64,000 nucleotides of DNA from Pomphorhynchus laevis (GCA_012934845.2 WNNJ02001606.1:1-64000), one strand, 5' to 3'. Shown: positions 9,191-19,242, counted from the stretch's first letter. Numbers and translations: made by a program. Notes: generated by a model not told the origin, from the letters alone.

Positions 9191-11458
9191 GACTGTATAT
9201 ATCAGGTAAATGTTGTAACCAGATATAAAGCAATGTATATTTTAATGTTTACAAGTATTTTGCGATTTTAAGTATTTTGAAATACTTTTTAATTATTTTG
9301 AAATACTTGAAATACTTTTCAATTATTTTGAAATACTTGAAATACTTCTTAATTATTTTAAAATACATTACAAGTATTTTGCGTATCAAAAGTGTAAAAA
9401 TTAAACTGTAGTTTCTAGAATATTCTACACTACGAAAGAATCTAGCCACAATCTAATATTGGAACGTTGGGATATATATAGTATTCGGTGAGTTTCGAAA
9501 CGTCGCCCAGGATCACCCATAATGAGTCGATTTTATAATTTTACTTAATATTTTGAACCGGTCGAAGATTTTATATAGTGTAGAATATTCGGGAACAACT
9601 TTAACTCCTCTATTCAATAATCCACTTTACATATTTACCATTTCATTGTGATACAATGACGATAGTAAGCCTATTTAAAGGAAATATTTCTCCCACAATC
9701 CTTTAATTGTTTACATATTAAAAAATAACGAGCAAGTAACCTTATGCTGCGTTGAAGATGACTTGTACATATTTGTGATTCGTGAAATTTTGGAGAATTA
9801 GTTAAATTATATGATGTACAATTATAGTGTCAAATAATGAAGTTGATACTCTTTTCGAAGAATACAATTCTTATCTTTTATTAACAACTTAAGAAATAGA
9901 TAATATTAAAGAAATTATTAAATTGATGATATGAATTACACCAATACATCTCTCTACACTATAGATTATTTCAAGACAATGGAGATTACGGTAGCTTAAC
10001 TTAATGAAGAATGGAAGATATAATTACATTGGATCTGAAAATATATTGCGGGTTGTCTGACAAACCTTAGAGGGATGTGTTCTTTTATCGAATATAATCG
10101 CGAGAAGCATATATTACTAAAAAGATAAGTTCAAGGTAAATACAACACCGATAACTATATATGTTATTAAATTGAATAAGAGCAAAATTTGAAAAATAGT
10201 TTCTGACTTTATTTTAAATTGAAAATGATTATCTTAGATTTTAATATATTCATTTTCAAATTATTTAAGAACTTTTTATCCCACAAATTCGATATTTACT
10301 GTGATATTGATGTACTAGATTCGAGGACATCGATTTCGAATGATTATATATGTTTATTAAAATGTTTTGAAGTTTTATTTTATTCATTTTCTATAATTAT
10401 CTCAATTATTTGAAAATTACTACAATTAAAGTTTAGTTATTTTTAAGTATTTGCAGGTATGAGTCATTTTAAACTGTTTTGATGAAATCTAGCTTTACAA
10501 GCTAATTGTTCATTGAGCAATTATAATTATAGCTATTTCAGTTTTCTATGGTATAATTACAGAAAATCCATGTGCAAATTTACAAATTTTACATTATCAT
10601 CTTCGCATTTTACTACATATCTAGAAATAACGAATCGATTTAAATGAAATAGCAAAAAAATTGTAAAATAAGGGAAACTTCCAAGCTGCTAATGATTCCG
10701 CAATTTAAAGTATCTAAAATATGAAAAATATCCGGATATAATAAATTCATGTTTACTTGAACTCTATTTTTGAAGCATTATCTTCAATTGATCTTTATTA
10801 AAATATGATGCGTATATCCGCAATGAATACATACTAGGTTCAGGGATAGATTCTATAAATTATTCAGAATTTTTATTATTATTTAAAAATATTGCAGTAT
10901 CTGTAATTTATTAAACACGTATACACTTACATGCATGTTCGCATTGAAACATCGGTCAGCAACAATATTTATATCTTAAAAGATTCACAGTGCATAATAT
11001 CATAGATTTCATCATCTGTGACTTCATCGTAGATATAAAATAAACGGTGACAATCACACCTAAACTGCTGCAATTTACGTGAATTTTGAAATGTATGCTT
11101 CAAAGCACAGGTGGAGTGGATTTATCGGATAATATTTATGGACAATCGAAAAACGTCGACGAATCACATATAAACTATTTTACTGCTAAAGTACAAAGAT
11201 GTGCCCATTCTCAGGAGTTTAAATGGAATAGTGAACATACATTAAAAGGTTGTCTTACTTTGAGTAAGGTCATCAGGGAGAGTGTATTGAGCGTTATTAA
11301 ATGATGTCAGTGAATAAGTTATTATATTTTCGTGGGATAGATGAGGAGCAAAACTACAGCCCTCCTTAATAGCGACATAGCTTTTAAGTAATATTGAGAA
11401 TAATAATAAATACGCTAATTTTTACCTGTTATGAAAAAAGTGATTAACGTTATTCTTT
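9191..11458. other. AT-rich non-coding stretch, no gene recognised
   Basis: Contains a short local array at about 9288-9370 (30-bp units like AATTATTTTGAAATACTTGA) and a 100-bp dispersed repeat (9372-9471). There is one 72-codon frame at 11086-11304 whose GGVDLSD resembles a motif of piggyBac transposases only by chance length. No convincing gene, RNA or element boundary was seen in the rest. Confidence 0.6.
9372..9471 (+). repeat. 100-bp dispersed direct repeat, copy 1
   Basis: Starts AAGTATTTTGCGTATCAAAA and ends near GGAACGTTGGGA. It recurs at 11831-11930 in the same orientation with only a few substitutions. The high similarity in otherwise unrelated flanks suggests a small mobile repeat or a segmental copy. 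Confidence 0.8.
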
Positions 11459-12163
11459 CTGTTATTATCTAATGATAATCGCTTATTTTTACTGTATTCG
11501 GGACAGCTTATTGCTATCAATAAAAATGGAAGAGCAGTAAGCTCGAAAACGTTCTTTGGAAATAGTATAAAAGCATTCTAGTTTTGTTCATTTTTTCATA
11601 TTATGCAATTGAACCCCCAATAGTAACAAGGACTCAGAAGTCGGGTTATTACACACTCCCAATGCGTAAGGATGTCAAATGGTATATATAGTTATATAAA
11701 AATATTTTTTATGAACCTATATATCGATCTTTTTGGATATCATCAGTGAAAGCCAGACATTATATTCCTAGTGGCTAATATGTCTGTCCGTCACAGCTTA
11801 ATTTACAACAGTTATTGCCCAAGCATAGATAAGTATTTTGCGTATCAAAAATGTAAAAATTAAACTGCAGTTTCTAGAATATTCTACACTACGGAAGAAT
11901 CTAGCCACAATCTAATATTGGAACGTTGGGAAATATAGGTAAATAAATTCTAGAGTGAGCATTTTACTTGAGTACAAAATTAGAAAATTACAAAATAATA
12001 AAATATATTCGAATTCGGATTTTTAAATAATGATTTCTCAGCATTGTCTATACTTAAAAATATATAGTTTCATCTGACTGGATCGATCTGCTAACTTTTA
12101 TTGTTGGAAATAAGCTGTCCCTTATGTAGCAAAAGTAAGTGATTATTATTAGATGATAACGGA
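11459..12163. repeat. Inverted-repeat-flanked segment, candidate MITE
   Basis: Arms 11459-11510 and 12111-12163 are imperfect inverted repeats of about 52 bp (TAAGCTGTCCC in one orientation, GGGACAGCTTA in the other), with roughly three quarters of bases pairing. The 600-bp interior has no coding capacity and contains the second copy of the 100-bp repeat. I cannot see a clear target-site duplication, so transposon status is tentative. Confidence 0.4.
11831..11930 (+). repeat. 100-bp dispersed direct repeat, copy 2
   Basis: Same sequence as 9372-9471 apart from a few substitutions. It lies inside the inverted-repeat-flanked segment. Confidence 0.8.
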
Positions 12164-12182
12164 AAAATAGCATTTAAATATT

Positions 12183-13138
12183 TGTTTTTAAAAGGGTAAA
12201 AATTATATATCTTCTTCTATTCTTCAGCCTTTGTCCCGCTTTGAGGCAGGGTCGGCTATGTGAGATTTAGCCCTCCATTTCGCTCTATTTTCGGCTTGGT
12301 CTGGGTGAAGTCCAGCTGCCTTAAGATCTGTGTGAAGGCCATCAAACCATCGGTGCTTGGGTTGACCTCTCGGGCGTTTGCCTAGGATCTCATACTTTAA
12401 GGCGTTCTTTGCAAGGTAATAATTTTCACTCCGCAACACGTGGCCATACCACCGGAGTCTGGCCCCTTGAATTTTATTTACAATAGGGGCGACGCCGTTT
12501 CTTCGGAGGATGTCCATATTTCTCACGTGATCATACCGGGTAATTCCGCTTATCCACCGCAGCATTTTCGTCTCCATGACCGCAAAGCGTCGTTCCGCTG
12601 CCTTGGTAATAGGCAAGCACTCTGTGCCGTACATAGCCACAGGGCGAATGATTGAGCGGTAGATCTTTGATTTCAGGTGATCCTTGATGCGACGGTCACA
12701 TAAAACACCTGTCGTCGCTCGCCATTTTGTCCACGCTGAGCTTATTCGTGCATTGACTTCATAAGTCACGTCGCCGCTTGCCGAGAGTATGGTTCCGAGG
12801 TACTTGAACCGGTCCGTACGTCTCAGGTCAAAGCCATTAATATTGATGGTGCCACTTTCATGTGGGTCTGTTGTGAGGTATTCGGTCTTGTCTAGATTAA
12901 GTCGTAGTCCGTATTGTGCGAGTCGGTTATTCCATACATTAGTTGATTCCTCCAGGTCCTTTTTGTTGTCCGCCGCCAGCCAGACATCGTCAGCGTAAAG
13001 AATGGTATATGGAATCGACTTTTGGATATCACGCGTTATAGCGTTCATAACTGTGTTGAATAATGCCGGTGAGAGAGCACTTCCTTGATGGACCCCACTG
13101 ATATTTGAAATGGCTGTGACATTCCAGCTGCGAAACAT
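12183..13138 (-). mobile_element. RTE-type LINE, 5'-truncated
   Basis: One open frame of 304 codons (13138-12224) starting inside the reverse transcriptase: GVHQGSALSP (palm), LYADDVWLA (catalytic YADD), GLRLNLDKTEYL, KYLGT, then the RTE C-terminal block with RLRWYGHVLR and KRPRGQPKHRW and a DPA..RDK end. Gene order and wording fit the RTE clade, especially nematode members. The endonuclease and the first part of the RT are missing, as in a normal 5'-truncated insertion. The frame has no stop, so the copy may be young. The 3' end carries TGAAGAATAGAAGAAG-like sequence. Confidence 0.85.
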
Positions 13139-13140
13139 TA

Positions 13141-13551
13141 GAAGGCTTTTCTGTCATGATGCGTCGATTTGATTTTGTGACTGGCCTGTCGCAACAGCCT
13201 ATCGTCAACCACAGTTATAAGCGGTGGGCCTAGCCGGTACTAAACCAATAGGATAACTTGTCCGGCAACAAGTGGCAGATCCTTATTTAATGGCGGGATC
13301 GACTCGCCATATCATAGCGTTAAGCCCCCATTGGATGAATGGATTTTTATAGACGTAAAGCTGCCACGCTTTACGACGCCATCGCGATAACGCTACTGCT
13401 TGCTGTCCGCGACTGCTTATTCGTCAAGCCGAAGCTCGCTTATATCGCAGCTAACCTGCATATCTGCAGGTCCTTCCCCTATCCGCAACCTGGGGACGCG
13501 CGGCGTGGCACAAGCTATGCCGCTCCGGTAAAAATATAAATAAATAAATAA

Positions 13552-13556
<5 letters not shown>
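13141..13556 (+). mobile_element. Unidentified GC-rich insert with (AAAT)n 3' tail
   Basis: About 400 bp of markedly higher GC than the surroundings, ending CCGGTAAAAATATAAATAAATA. The tail is typical of a non-LTR or SINE-type 3' end in plus orientation. No long frame and no clear tRNA-like or 5S-like head is visible. It abuts the 5' end of the RTE copy and a (TA)n tract. It may be the 3' end of another LINE or a SINE; I do not recognise the family. Confidence 0.45.

Positions 13557-13623
<67 letters not shown>
13555..13623. repeat. (TA)n microsatellite
   Basis: TA tract directly after the (AAAT)n tail and directly before a PLE-type terminal region carrying a hammerhead on the minus strand. 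Confidence 0.95.
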
Positions 13624-13626
<3 letters not shown>

Positions 13627-13633
13627 TCATTAA

Positions 13634-13673
13634 CGGTATACGCGTTTCGCACTAACGGAGCTCATCTGTACCG
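13634..13673 (-). ncRNA. Type I hammerhead-like ribozyme (core variant) next to a (TA)n
   Basis: Minus strand: CGGTA (13673-13669), CAGATGA (13668-13662), a weak stem II, GAAAC (13648-13644), GC, GTA (13641-13639), then TACCG (13638-13634). Stem I CGGTA/TACCG is 5 bp and stem III is the minimal AC/GT of PLE hammerheads. The expected CTGATGA has A instead of T at the second position, which should abolish cleavage. Orientation is opposite to the PLE-B coding region to its right. Confidence 0.5.
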
Positions 13674-13902
13674 TGACTTCAATAATCATCCATAGGCACC
13701 TTAACGCACGCTTAAACAGTGTTTGAAGCTTGAAAAGCAGAACCACCGTTAATCTGAATCATCAGAGGGAATTTAGCATAAGCTCTGTGCATGGCAGTGC
13801 GTATTGCAGTTTAACCATGCATCAGACACAAAATTCCATTTAATATAAATGGTGTTTTACAGGGCACTTTCAAGTGTACAAATATATAAAATATAATTTG
13901 TT

Positions 13903-13939
13903 GTTACACCTGCCCTGGGACACTCAGGGCAGGTGTAAC
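13903..13939. repeat. Perfect 15-bp foldback at the 5' junction of PLE-B
   Basis: GTTACACCTGCCCTG (13903-13917) and its exact reverse complement (13925-13939) flank a 7-nt loop. The right arm continues into PLE-B reverse transcriptase coding sequence. The left arm is therefore probably an inverted snap-back copy made at the 5' end during insertion. Confidence 0.75.
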
Positions 13940-15310
13940 GTCGGAACATTTTATCTACATCTAAAAGGACATAAATCTGGGCGACCATTAATTGGCAGAC
14001 TAATCGTCAGCTGTTTGGGCACATCAACTGAACACCTTGCGCGGTTTCTTCACGATCAAATTATGCCACTCGCAATGTCTACCCCATCATACATCTCAAA
14101 TTCGATTGAGCTCAAGAAGCGTTTAGCCATGATACCTCGACAAGACCATCGAGTTTGCCTCATCACTGCAATTGTCAACAGCTTATGTACAGACATTCCC
14201 CAAGAAGAAGGGATAGCAGCAACTGAAGCTGCAATGAAACAGGCAGGCTTGTCTCATAAACGAATTAGCTTCTTCTTTAAGCTTTGAGATACATTCTGAA
14301 AAATAACTATTTTGAATTTGATGGATCCATTTATGACCAAACAACTAAAACAGCGATGGGTAGCCCAGTCGTCCCAGCTTTGGCAATCATCTACATGAAA
14401 TCACTTGAAGGTAAATTGGTTGTAGATCATAATGCTCATATCCTCGATTATCTACGCTACATCGATAACATATTGGTAGTCTGGCACGGGATCCAAGCAC
14501 TGTCCACGAATTTACTTATAAAATGAAGATGGGCCCTTAGAACTCACGTACACGATAGGATCGAGCCTACCCTTCTTAGATGTGGAGGTTTTCATTTAAA
14601 AAGACAGACTTTTCACTAAGTGATATCGAAAGCTGGAAAGCACACTTCTTACATACATGCTGCCAGTGGGCACTTCACTAGCATGAAGACGTCGATGATT
14701 CACGGGGAGGCGTTGCGGAGGAGACGTAACTGCGACAGGAGTGTTGACTTTGAACACTGTATGCAGAACCTGATATCTACGCTGCTCAGCATGGGATACC
14801 ATGGCAGGCAAATCCAACAACAAATTGAGCGTGTACGCCACATACGACGTCACTACAACTCACGCATGCCAATAGGTGACGTAAAGAAGCATTTAATAAT
14901 AATCCCATACCACCCTCACCTGTCAAAATTAGAGAAATGATTAAATCAATTCTCGATTGAAATAAGTAAATTCACTAGAAAGTTTGAACCCCATTGTAAA
15001 GTACGTTTCTCGATCCCCACGCAGATATCAGGCATGCTGACACACTCACGACTGAGATCAAATACTAAGCGAATTGTACTTACAACAGTTTGTCAACGCT
15101 GTGGAAGATCAAGGTGTTTTAGTTATAATTAACGATTTGCAACTGACGAGCCATTTGGCCTGAACGATATTTCGATCTACAATTTTAAAGATAGATAGAT
15201 TCGATATTTTTACGCTTTTGTTATTACTCTGTGTACTATATTGCTCTGTTTGTTTTTTTTTGTAGATTTCTGAAGGCGAAAGCCGAAACGTAAAAGAAGT
15301 GATATCTTTT
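13918..15310 (+). mobile_element. Penelope-like element, family B, 5'-truncated
   Basis: Reverse transcriptase begins at FYLHLKGHKSGRPLIGRLIV (13947-14006). Next comes a degraded A-motif region and YEFDGSIYDQTT..GSP-like sequence at 14305-14400 (FEFDGSIYDQTTKTAMGSPV). The catalytic box is LRYIDNILV at about 14450-14480, with N where D is usual. The thumb region follows to about 15110. No GIY-YIG domain is visible before the 3' non-coding part, so this copy has lost it or belongs to a group without it. Stops and shifts occur in the coding part. Confidence 0.75.
15267..15295 (+). ncRNA. Hammerhead-like motif at the 3' end of PLE-B
   Basis: TTT (15267-15269), CTGAAGG, a GC-GAAA-GC hairpin, C, GAAAC (15285-15289), GTA, AAA (15293-15295). 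The order matches a type I hammerhead with almost no stem III, but the last A of CTGANGA is G or absent. Probably a decayed or divergent ribozyme. Confidence 0.4.
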
Positions 15311-15412
15311 TATGTTTCCTTATGAAGAGGCATAAACACCAGGCATGCCTCTTCATGTTTTCCTCATGAAGAGGCATGCCTGGTGTTTATGCCTCTTCAT
15401 GAGGAAAACATA
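15311..15412. repeat. 47-bp near-perfect foldback after PLE-B
   Basis: Arm 15311-15357 and arm 15365-15412 are inverted copies of about 47 bp with only a few mismatches, separated by 7 nt. Each arm is itself partly palindromic (GAAGAGGCAT repeated in both directions). It lies between the PLE-B 3' end and a (TA)n. Confidence 0.85.
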
Positions 15413-15899
<487 letters not shown>

Positions 15900-15900
15900 T

Positions 15901-15970
15901 GAAACGACTGATGGTAGTTCACCCTACTGATGAGTGCTGCCGGCTACCATCAGCTCGTCTAGGAGTGATA
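15901..15970 (+). ncRNA. Permuted hammerhead-like ribozyme, family A copy 1 (5' arm missing)
   Basis: Identical to copies 2 and 3 from GAAACGA onward: CTGATGA at 15927-15933, C17 at 15959, TAGG then GTGATA to 15970. The GGCAGC stem II' strand and the P0 arm are replaced by family C sequence at the junction, so this copy lacks stem II and should be inactive. Confidence 0.6.
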
Positions 15971-16245
15971 AGGAAGTCTGCTCTACTTGTAATCGAACTC
16001 CGGTTTTTGGCAACATTTACAATTATAAAACTGAAGCTTATTAGCTCCCGGAGCACAGTTTAACTCAATCGGATTTAAAAACTATAAAAACGTATCCTTC
16101 AAAGGATCCTGTGAGAAAGCAAGCAACGACAGCAAGTTAAATTCCTGCTAAATAAAATTAGGATGATCCGGAAAGCACATGGTTAGCTTAAAGAGGTAAT
16201 GCCCATGCTACCACGTAAGCAAATTCTCGGAGATGCCTTTTAATA

Positions 16246-16330
16246 TATCACAAGGCAGCCGAAACGACTGATGGTAGTTCACCCTACTGATGAGTGCTGC
16301 CGGCTACCATCAGCTCGTCTAGGAGTGATA
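16246..16330 (+). ncRNA. Non-circularly permuted hammerhead-like ribozyme, family A copy 2
   Basis: P0 TATCAC 16246-16251; stem II' GGCAGC 16254-16259; C; GAAA 16261-16264; CGA then CTGATGGTAG 16268-16277 (stem III); linker TTCAC; stem I CCTA 16283-16286; CTGATGA 16287-16293; GT; stem II GCTGCC 16296-16301; GG; CTACCATCAG 16304-16313; C bulge; TCGT 16315-16318; C17 16319; stem I' TAGG 16320-16323; A; P0' GTGATA 16325-16330. Predicted cleavage is after 16319. Confidence 0.8.
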
Positions 16331-16592
16331 AGGAAGTCTGCTCTACTTGTAATCGAACTCCGGTTTTTGGCAACATTTACAATTATAAAACTGAAGCTTA
16401 TTAGCTCCCGGAGCACAGTTTAACTCAATCGGATTTAAAAACTATAAAAACGTATCCTTCAAAGGATCCTGTGAGAAAGCAAGTTAAATTCCTGCTAAAT
16501 AAAATTAGGATGATCCGGAAAGCACATGGTTAGCTTAAAGAGGTAATGCCCATGCTACCACGTAAGCAAATTCTCGGAGATGCCTTTTAATA

Positions 16593-16677
16593 TATCACAA
16601 GGCAGCCGAAACGACTGATGGTAGTTCACCCTACTGATGAGTGCTGCCGGCTACCATCAGCTCGTCTAGGAGTGATA
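16593..16677 (+). ncRNA. Non-circularly permuted hammerhead-like ribozyme, family A copy 3
   Basis: Same sequence as copy 2, complete with both P0 arms (16593-16598 and 16672-16677), GGCAGC at 16601-16606, CTGATGA at 16634-16640 and C17 at 16666. With copy 2 it makes a tandem pair 347 nt apart, so one transcript could contain two complete motifs. Confidence 0.8.
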
Positions 16678-16727
16678 AGGAAGTCTGCTCTACTTGTAAT
16701 CGAACTCCGGTTTTTGGCAACATTTAC

Positions 16728-16840
<113 letters not shown>

Positions 16841-16929
16841 TATTTAAACCGGCGCAAATTCGGATTGTAAATCGATGACGATACTGATGGATAGATAATA
16901 ATGTATTTATTTAACCGAATCAAGGCAAA

Positions 16930-17410
16930 TACTCTTATTTTTTTATAAAGCTTTCGTGATTTATCTCTTCTTCACTATAGAAAATGGGTAATTAATTCTG
17001 GTTTAGGAAATATTTAAGTTCATTTATAAGCCGCGTGTTAACTCTGGAAGAATTTGGAGAGTTTTAATGTGCAGAGCAAAGGATGACGAAGCGGCGAAAC
17101 ACTGCATCCGAAACGAAGGACTCACAATGTAAACAACAATCATTCAGGCAGACATACAAGACACAACTAAAAGGAAAGAAACATAAGTATATTGGATTGG
17201 ACAACTGATGTCAAACAAACTGCTTAATTGGAGCACATTTATCATAAAGCCCGAATACTCTCTGATTCACATCAAAATTCTCCAAATTCTTCCAGTTTAC
17301 CCGCAGCTTATAAAAGAGCTTAAATATTGTATGATAGAATTTATTACCGATTTTTCTATACTGAAGAAGGGAGAAATCACGAAAGCTGTATAAAATAAAT
17401 TGCAAAAGAA
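16930..17410. mobile_element. Penelope-like element fragment in a long foldback
   Basis: About 17067-17265 (plus) encodes the same degraded GIY-YIG C-terminus as 367-580 (CRAKDDEAAKHCIRNEG..., WIGQLM). The flanks 16938-17075 and 17260-17410 are inverted copies of each other; the inverted motif is GGAAGAATTTGGAGA. Each outer end carries a TGAAGAAG...ATCACGAAAGCT segment resembling the PLE hammerhead region (17355-17395 plus, about 16940-16985 minus). This looks like a PLE 3' end with an inverted duplicate of its own non-coding part. Confidence 0.6.
17355..17395 (+). ncRNA. Hammerhead-like relic at a PLE 3' end
   Basis: CTATA, CTGAAGA (17361-17367), a weakly pairing segment, C, GAAA (17381-17384), GCTGTATA. 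Core boxes are right and in the type I order, but stem II and stem I pair poorly. The inverted copy near 16940-16985 has GTGAAGA in place of CTGAAGA. Confidence 0.35.
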
Positions 17411-17542
17411 AGCTTGGTTTAATTTTATATACTTACTTATTTTGAAATATATATTGTTGTTTGATGCGGTGCTTATATATAACAAAATTGTATAAATATA
17501 TATAATTATATATAATTCAAACTTGTATAAAATATAAGTTTG

Positions 17543-17653
17543 AATATTTGAGTCCCTGAGATGGACATCAGGACACGGTTATATCGAATAATTATATATA
17601 TAATTATTCGATATAACCGTGCCCTGATGTCCATTTCAGGGACTCGAATATTT
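17543..17653. repeat. Long palindrome of about 55-bp arms
   Basis: The sequence from AATATTTGAGTCCCTGAG to the centre ATTATATATATAATTAT is repeated inverted with few mismatches, with no spacer. Such perfect palindromes are unstable in DNA, so it is probably young. It lies 60 bp from another PLE-type end. Confidence 0.85.
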
Positions 17654-17689
17654 AGATTATATTCGAATACAAATATTAATAAGCAGAAA

Positions 17690-17780
17690 AACAAAATTTT
17701 AAAGATTAAAATTTATTGAAACGTTTCGGCAAAATGTGCCGCCTTTTCAGTCTTGTTCGATGCACACAAGTAAGTCATTT
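17690..17780 (-). mobile_element. Probable PLE 3' end with hammerhead-like segment
   Basis: Minus strand at 17755-17716 reads CTGAAAA, a hairpin with GGC/GCC, then GAAACG and TTTC. This is the same CTGA...GCCGAAACG signature that ends PLE-B at 15270-15292. The core G of CTGANGA is replaced by A. No coding part is attached. Confidence 0.35.
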
Positions 17781-18423
17781 GCAAACTAGACATTTAAAAA
17801 TTAAAGCTCACAATATTTTAAAACATTCGAAAAATAAAATTCGATTAAACACTTTTACTTAGCGCAATATCACACATGCTAAATTGTTTGTCGCGTTGTT
17901 TCATCCACATTACTTTAATGGTCGAGAATGCAACAAAAATTTGCATTTATCGTTACAACTTTAACCGCACAATTAGTGTAAATTGTAAAAATGAAGTAAA
18001 AAATTCTTTACATTAAAAGGGATAATTTATTGTTAAACGAATTTGATTATCAAACGATTCAGAAAATACAGCTATTTCCAGTAAGAAAAAAGAAGAATTT
18101 GGAACAAAAAAGGTAAACAAAGACTCAATGAACGTTCTACAGGTTAGTGATTTTGTTTCGGGTACCGGCGAGGGGGAATTACTTCCCCCAATCCCTAAAA
18201 CATGAAATTTAGGGATAGTTACTTTGTTAAAACCTATCGAAAGACATGCATTGGATAATTGTTTTCTTCGAACATTCGCACTTAAATTTAAGAACAGAGT
18301 CGTGTATAACTCTGTCAGATACACGGAGACGACTATTAAGATATCGTTTGCTTCAGAAGAAGCTATGAATGAATAGAATACTTTTTTTCAAGTCAATTTA
18401 AAAGATTCGAATCAAAGCCTATA

Positions 18424-19209
18424 ATGGCCAGTCTAAAAATCAACAATCTTCCAGTTCCACTTGAACATGAAGATTTAGTCAATCTTACCGAGCTTTTTAA
18501 AATACATAACGTTAGACCGCTGACAGGTCGAGATGGTAACCAGATAAACGTAGGTTTTTGTTCGGCCTCGGTTAGTCAGGCCGAACTGCTTTCTAGAAAT
18601 CACTGCAACCCCTTTCTGGGTTTCAATCTTAAGTTTACCACTGTGTCTACCGAAGAGTATACATACCCGCACTGCAGCCGGTGCCATAAATGGGGGCACT
18701 GGGCCTCCAGCTGCAGTAAGGCGGCTTGTTGCGGCCGGTGTGGACAAATGGAATGCCCCACAGACGCTTCTTGTATTAACCCCGTCAAATGCCTCAATTG
18801 CGGGGAAGCTCACCCGGCGTGGGCAAGAAAATGTCCTTATTTCAAGGCTTACTTATGCAAATTTCAAGCCCCGCGGCCACACAAAGAGACCTTTTCCAAG
18901 GTGGCAGTCAGTCCTGTTGCTTCAGATCTTTTTTCTGACCTCAAATCCGAAATATTTATGAAGAATCTCGAGCAAATGGTTATGAAGATGGTCGCCAATT
19001 TGTTTATGAGTCCGCCGTCAGTGGTCGTTCCTGCTGAAAAATCAAACAAGAGGGGTGCTTCGGCTCACGCCGTTCCCCCGTTAAAAATCGGGAAACTCAT
19101 TAAACAAAAACAGAGAAGAGGAAATGAAGACGCTGCCCAGGGGCAAGTGCCTTCACTGGACGGGGCTGGTGGTGGGAAGGGGAACCTTCCTGCTCCTAGT
19201 TCGGTCTAG
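18424..19209 (+). pseudogene. LINE-J ORF1, nucleic-acid-binding protein with three zinc knuckles
   Basis: 261 codons. Residues about 75-130 hold three CCHC-type knuckles: C..CHKWGHWASSC, C.RCGQMECPTDASC and C.NCGEAHPAWARKC. A basic C-terminus follows (KIGKLIKQKQRR). The natural ORF1 began further upstream: from about 18220 the frame reads KPIERHALDNCFLRTFALKF and stops at 18373-18375, whereas copy A continues through. The start at 18424 is therefore only the first ATG after that stop. In non-LTR elements this protein coats the RNA. It ends 33 bp before ORF2. Confidence 0.75.
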
Positions 19210-19242
19210 GATGGCAATCCCCATTCCAACTAGTCCATCACA

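Noticed and set aside
11086-11304. 72-codon frame with GGVDLSD, resembling a piggyBac transposase motif
   Set aside because: Only seven residues match, nothing else of the family is present, and no target or terminal sequences are seen. Treated as chance.
12440-12998. Plus-strand frames opposite the RTE reverse transcriptase, for example 12440-12655 and 12789-12998
   Set aside because: Shadow frames of the RTE coding sequence with no recognisable domain.
16690-16720. RNA polymerase III B-box in the ribozyme units (AATCGAACTCC in A, AATCGAAGTCC in B)
   Set aside because: Similar between families but does not match the B-box consensus at the required spacing, and no A box was found at the right distance. 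A Pol III promoter cannot be claimed.
17716-17755. Confident hammerhead call on the minus strand
   Set aside because: The conserved G of CTGANGA is A and stem I is not convincing. Retained only as a PLE-end signature.
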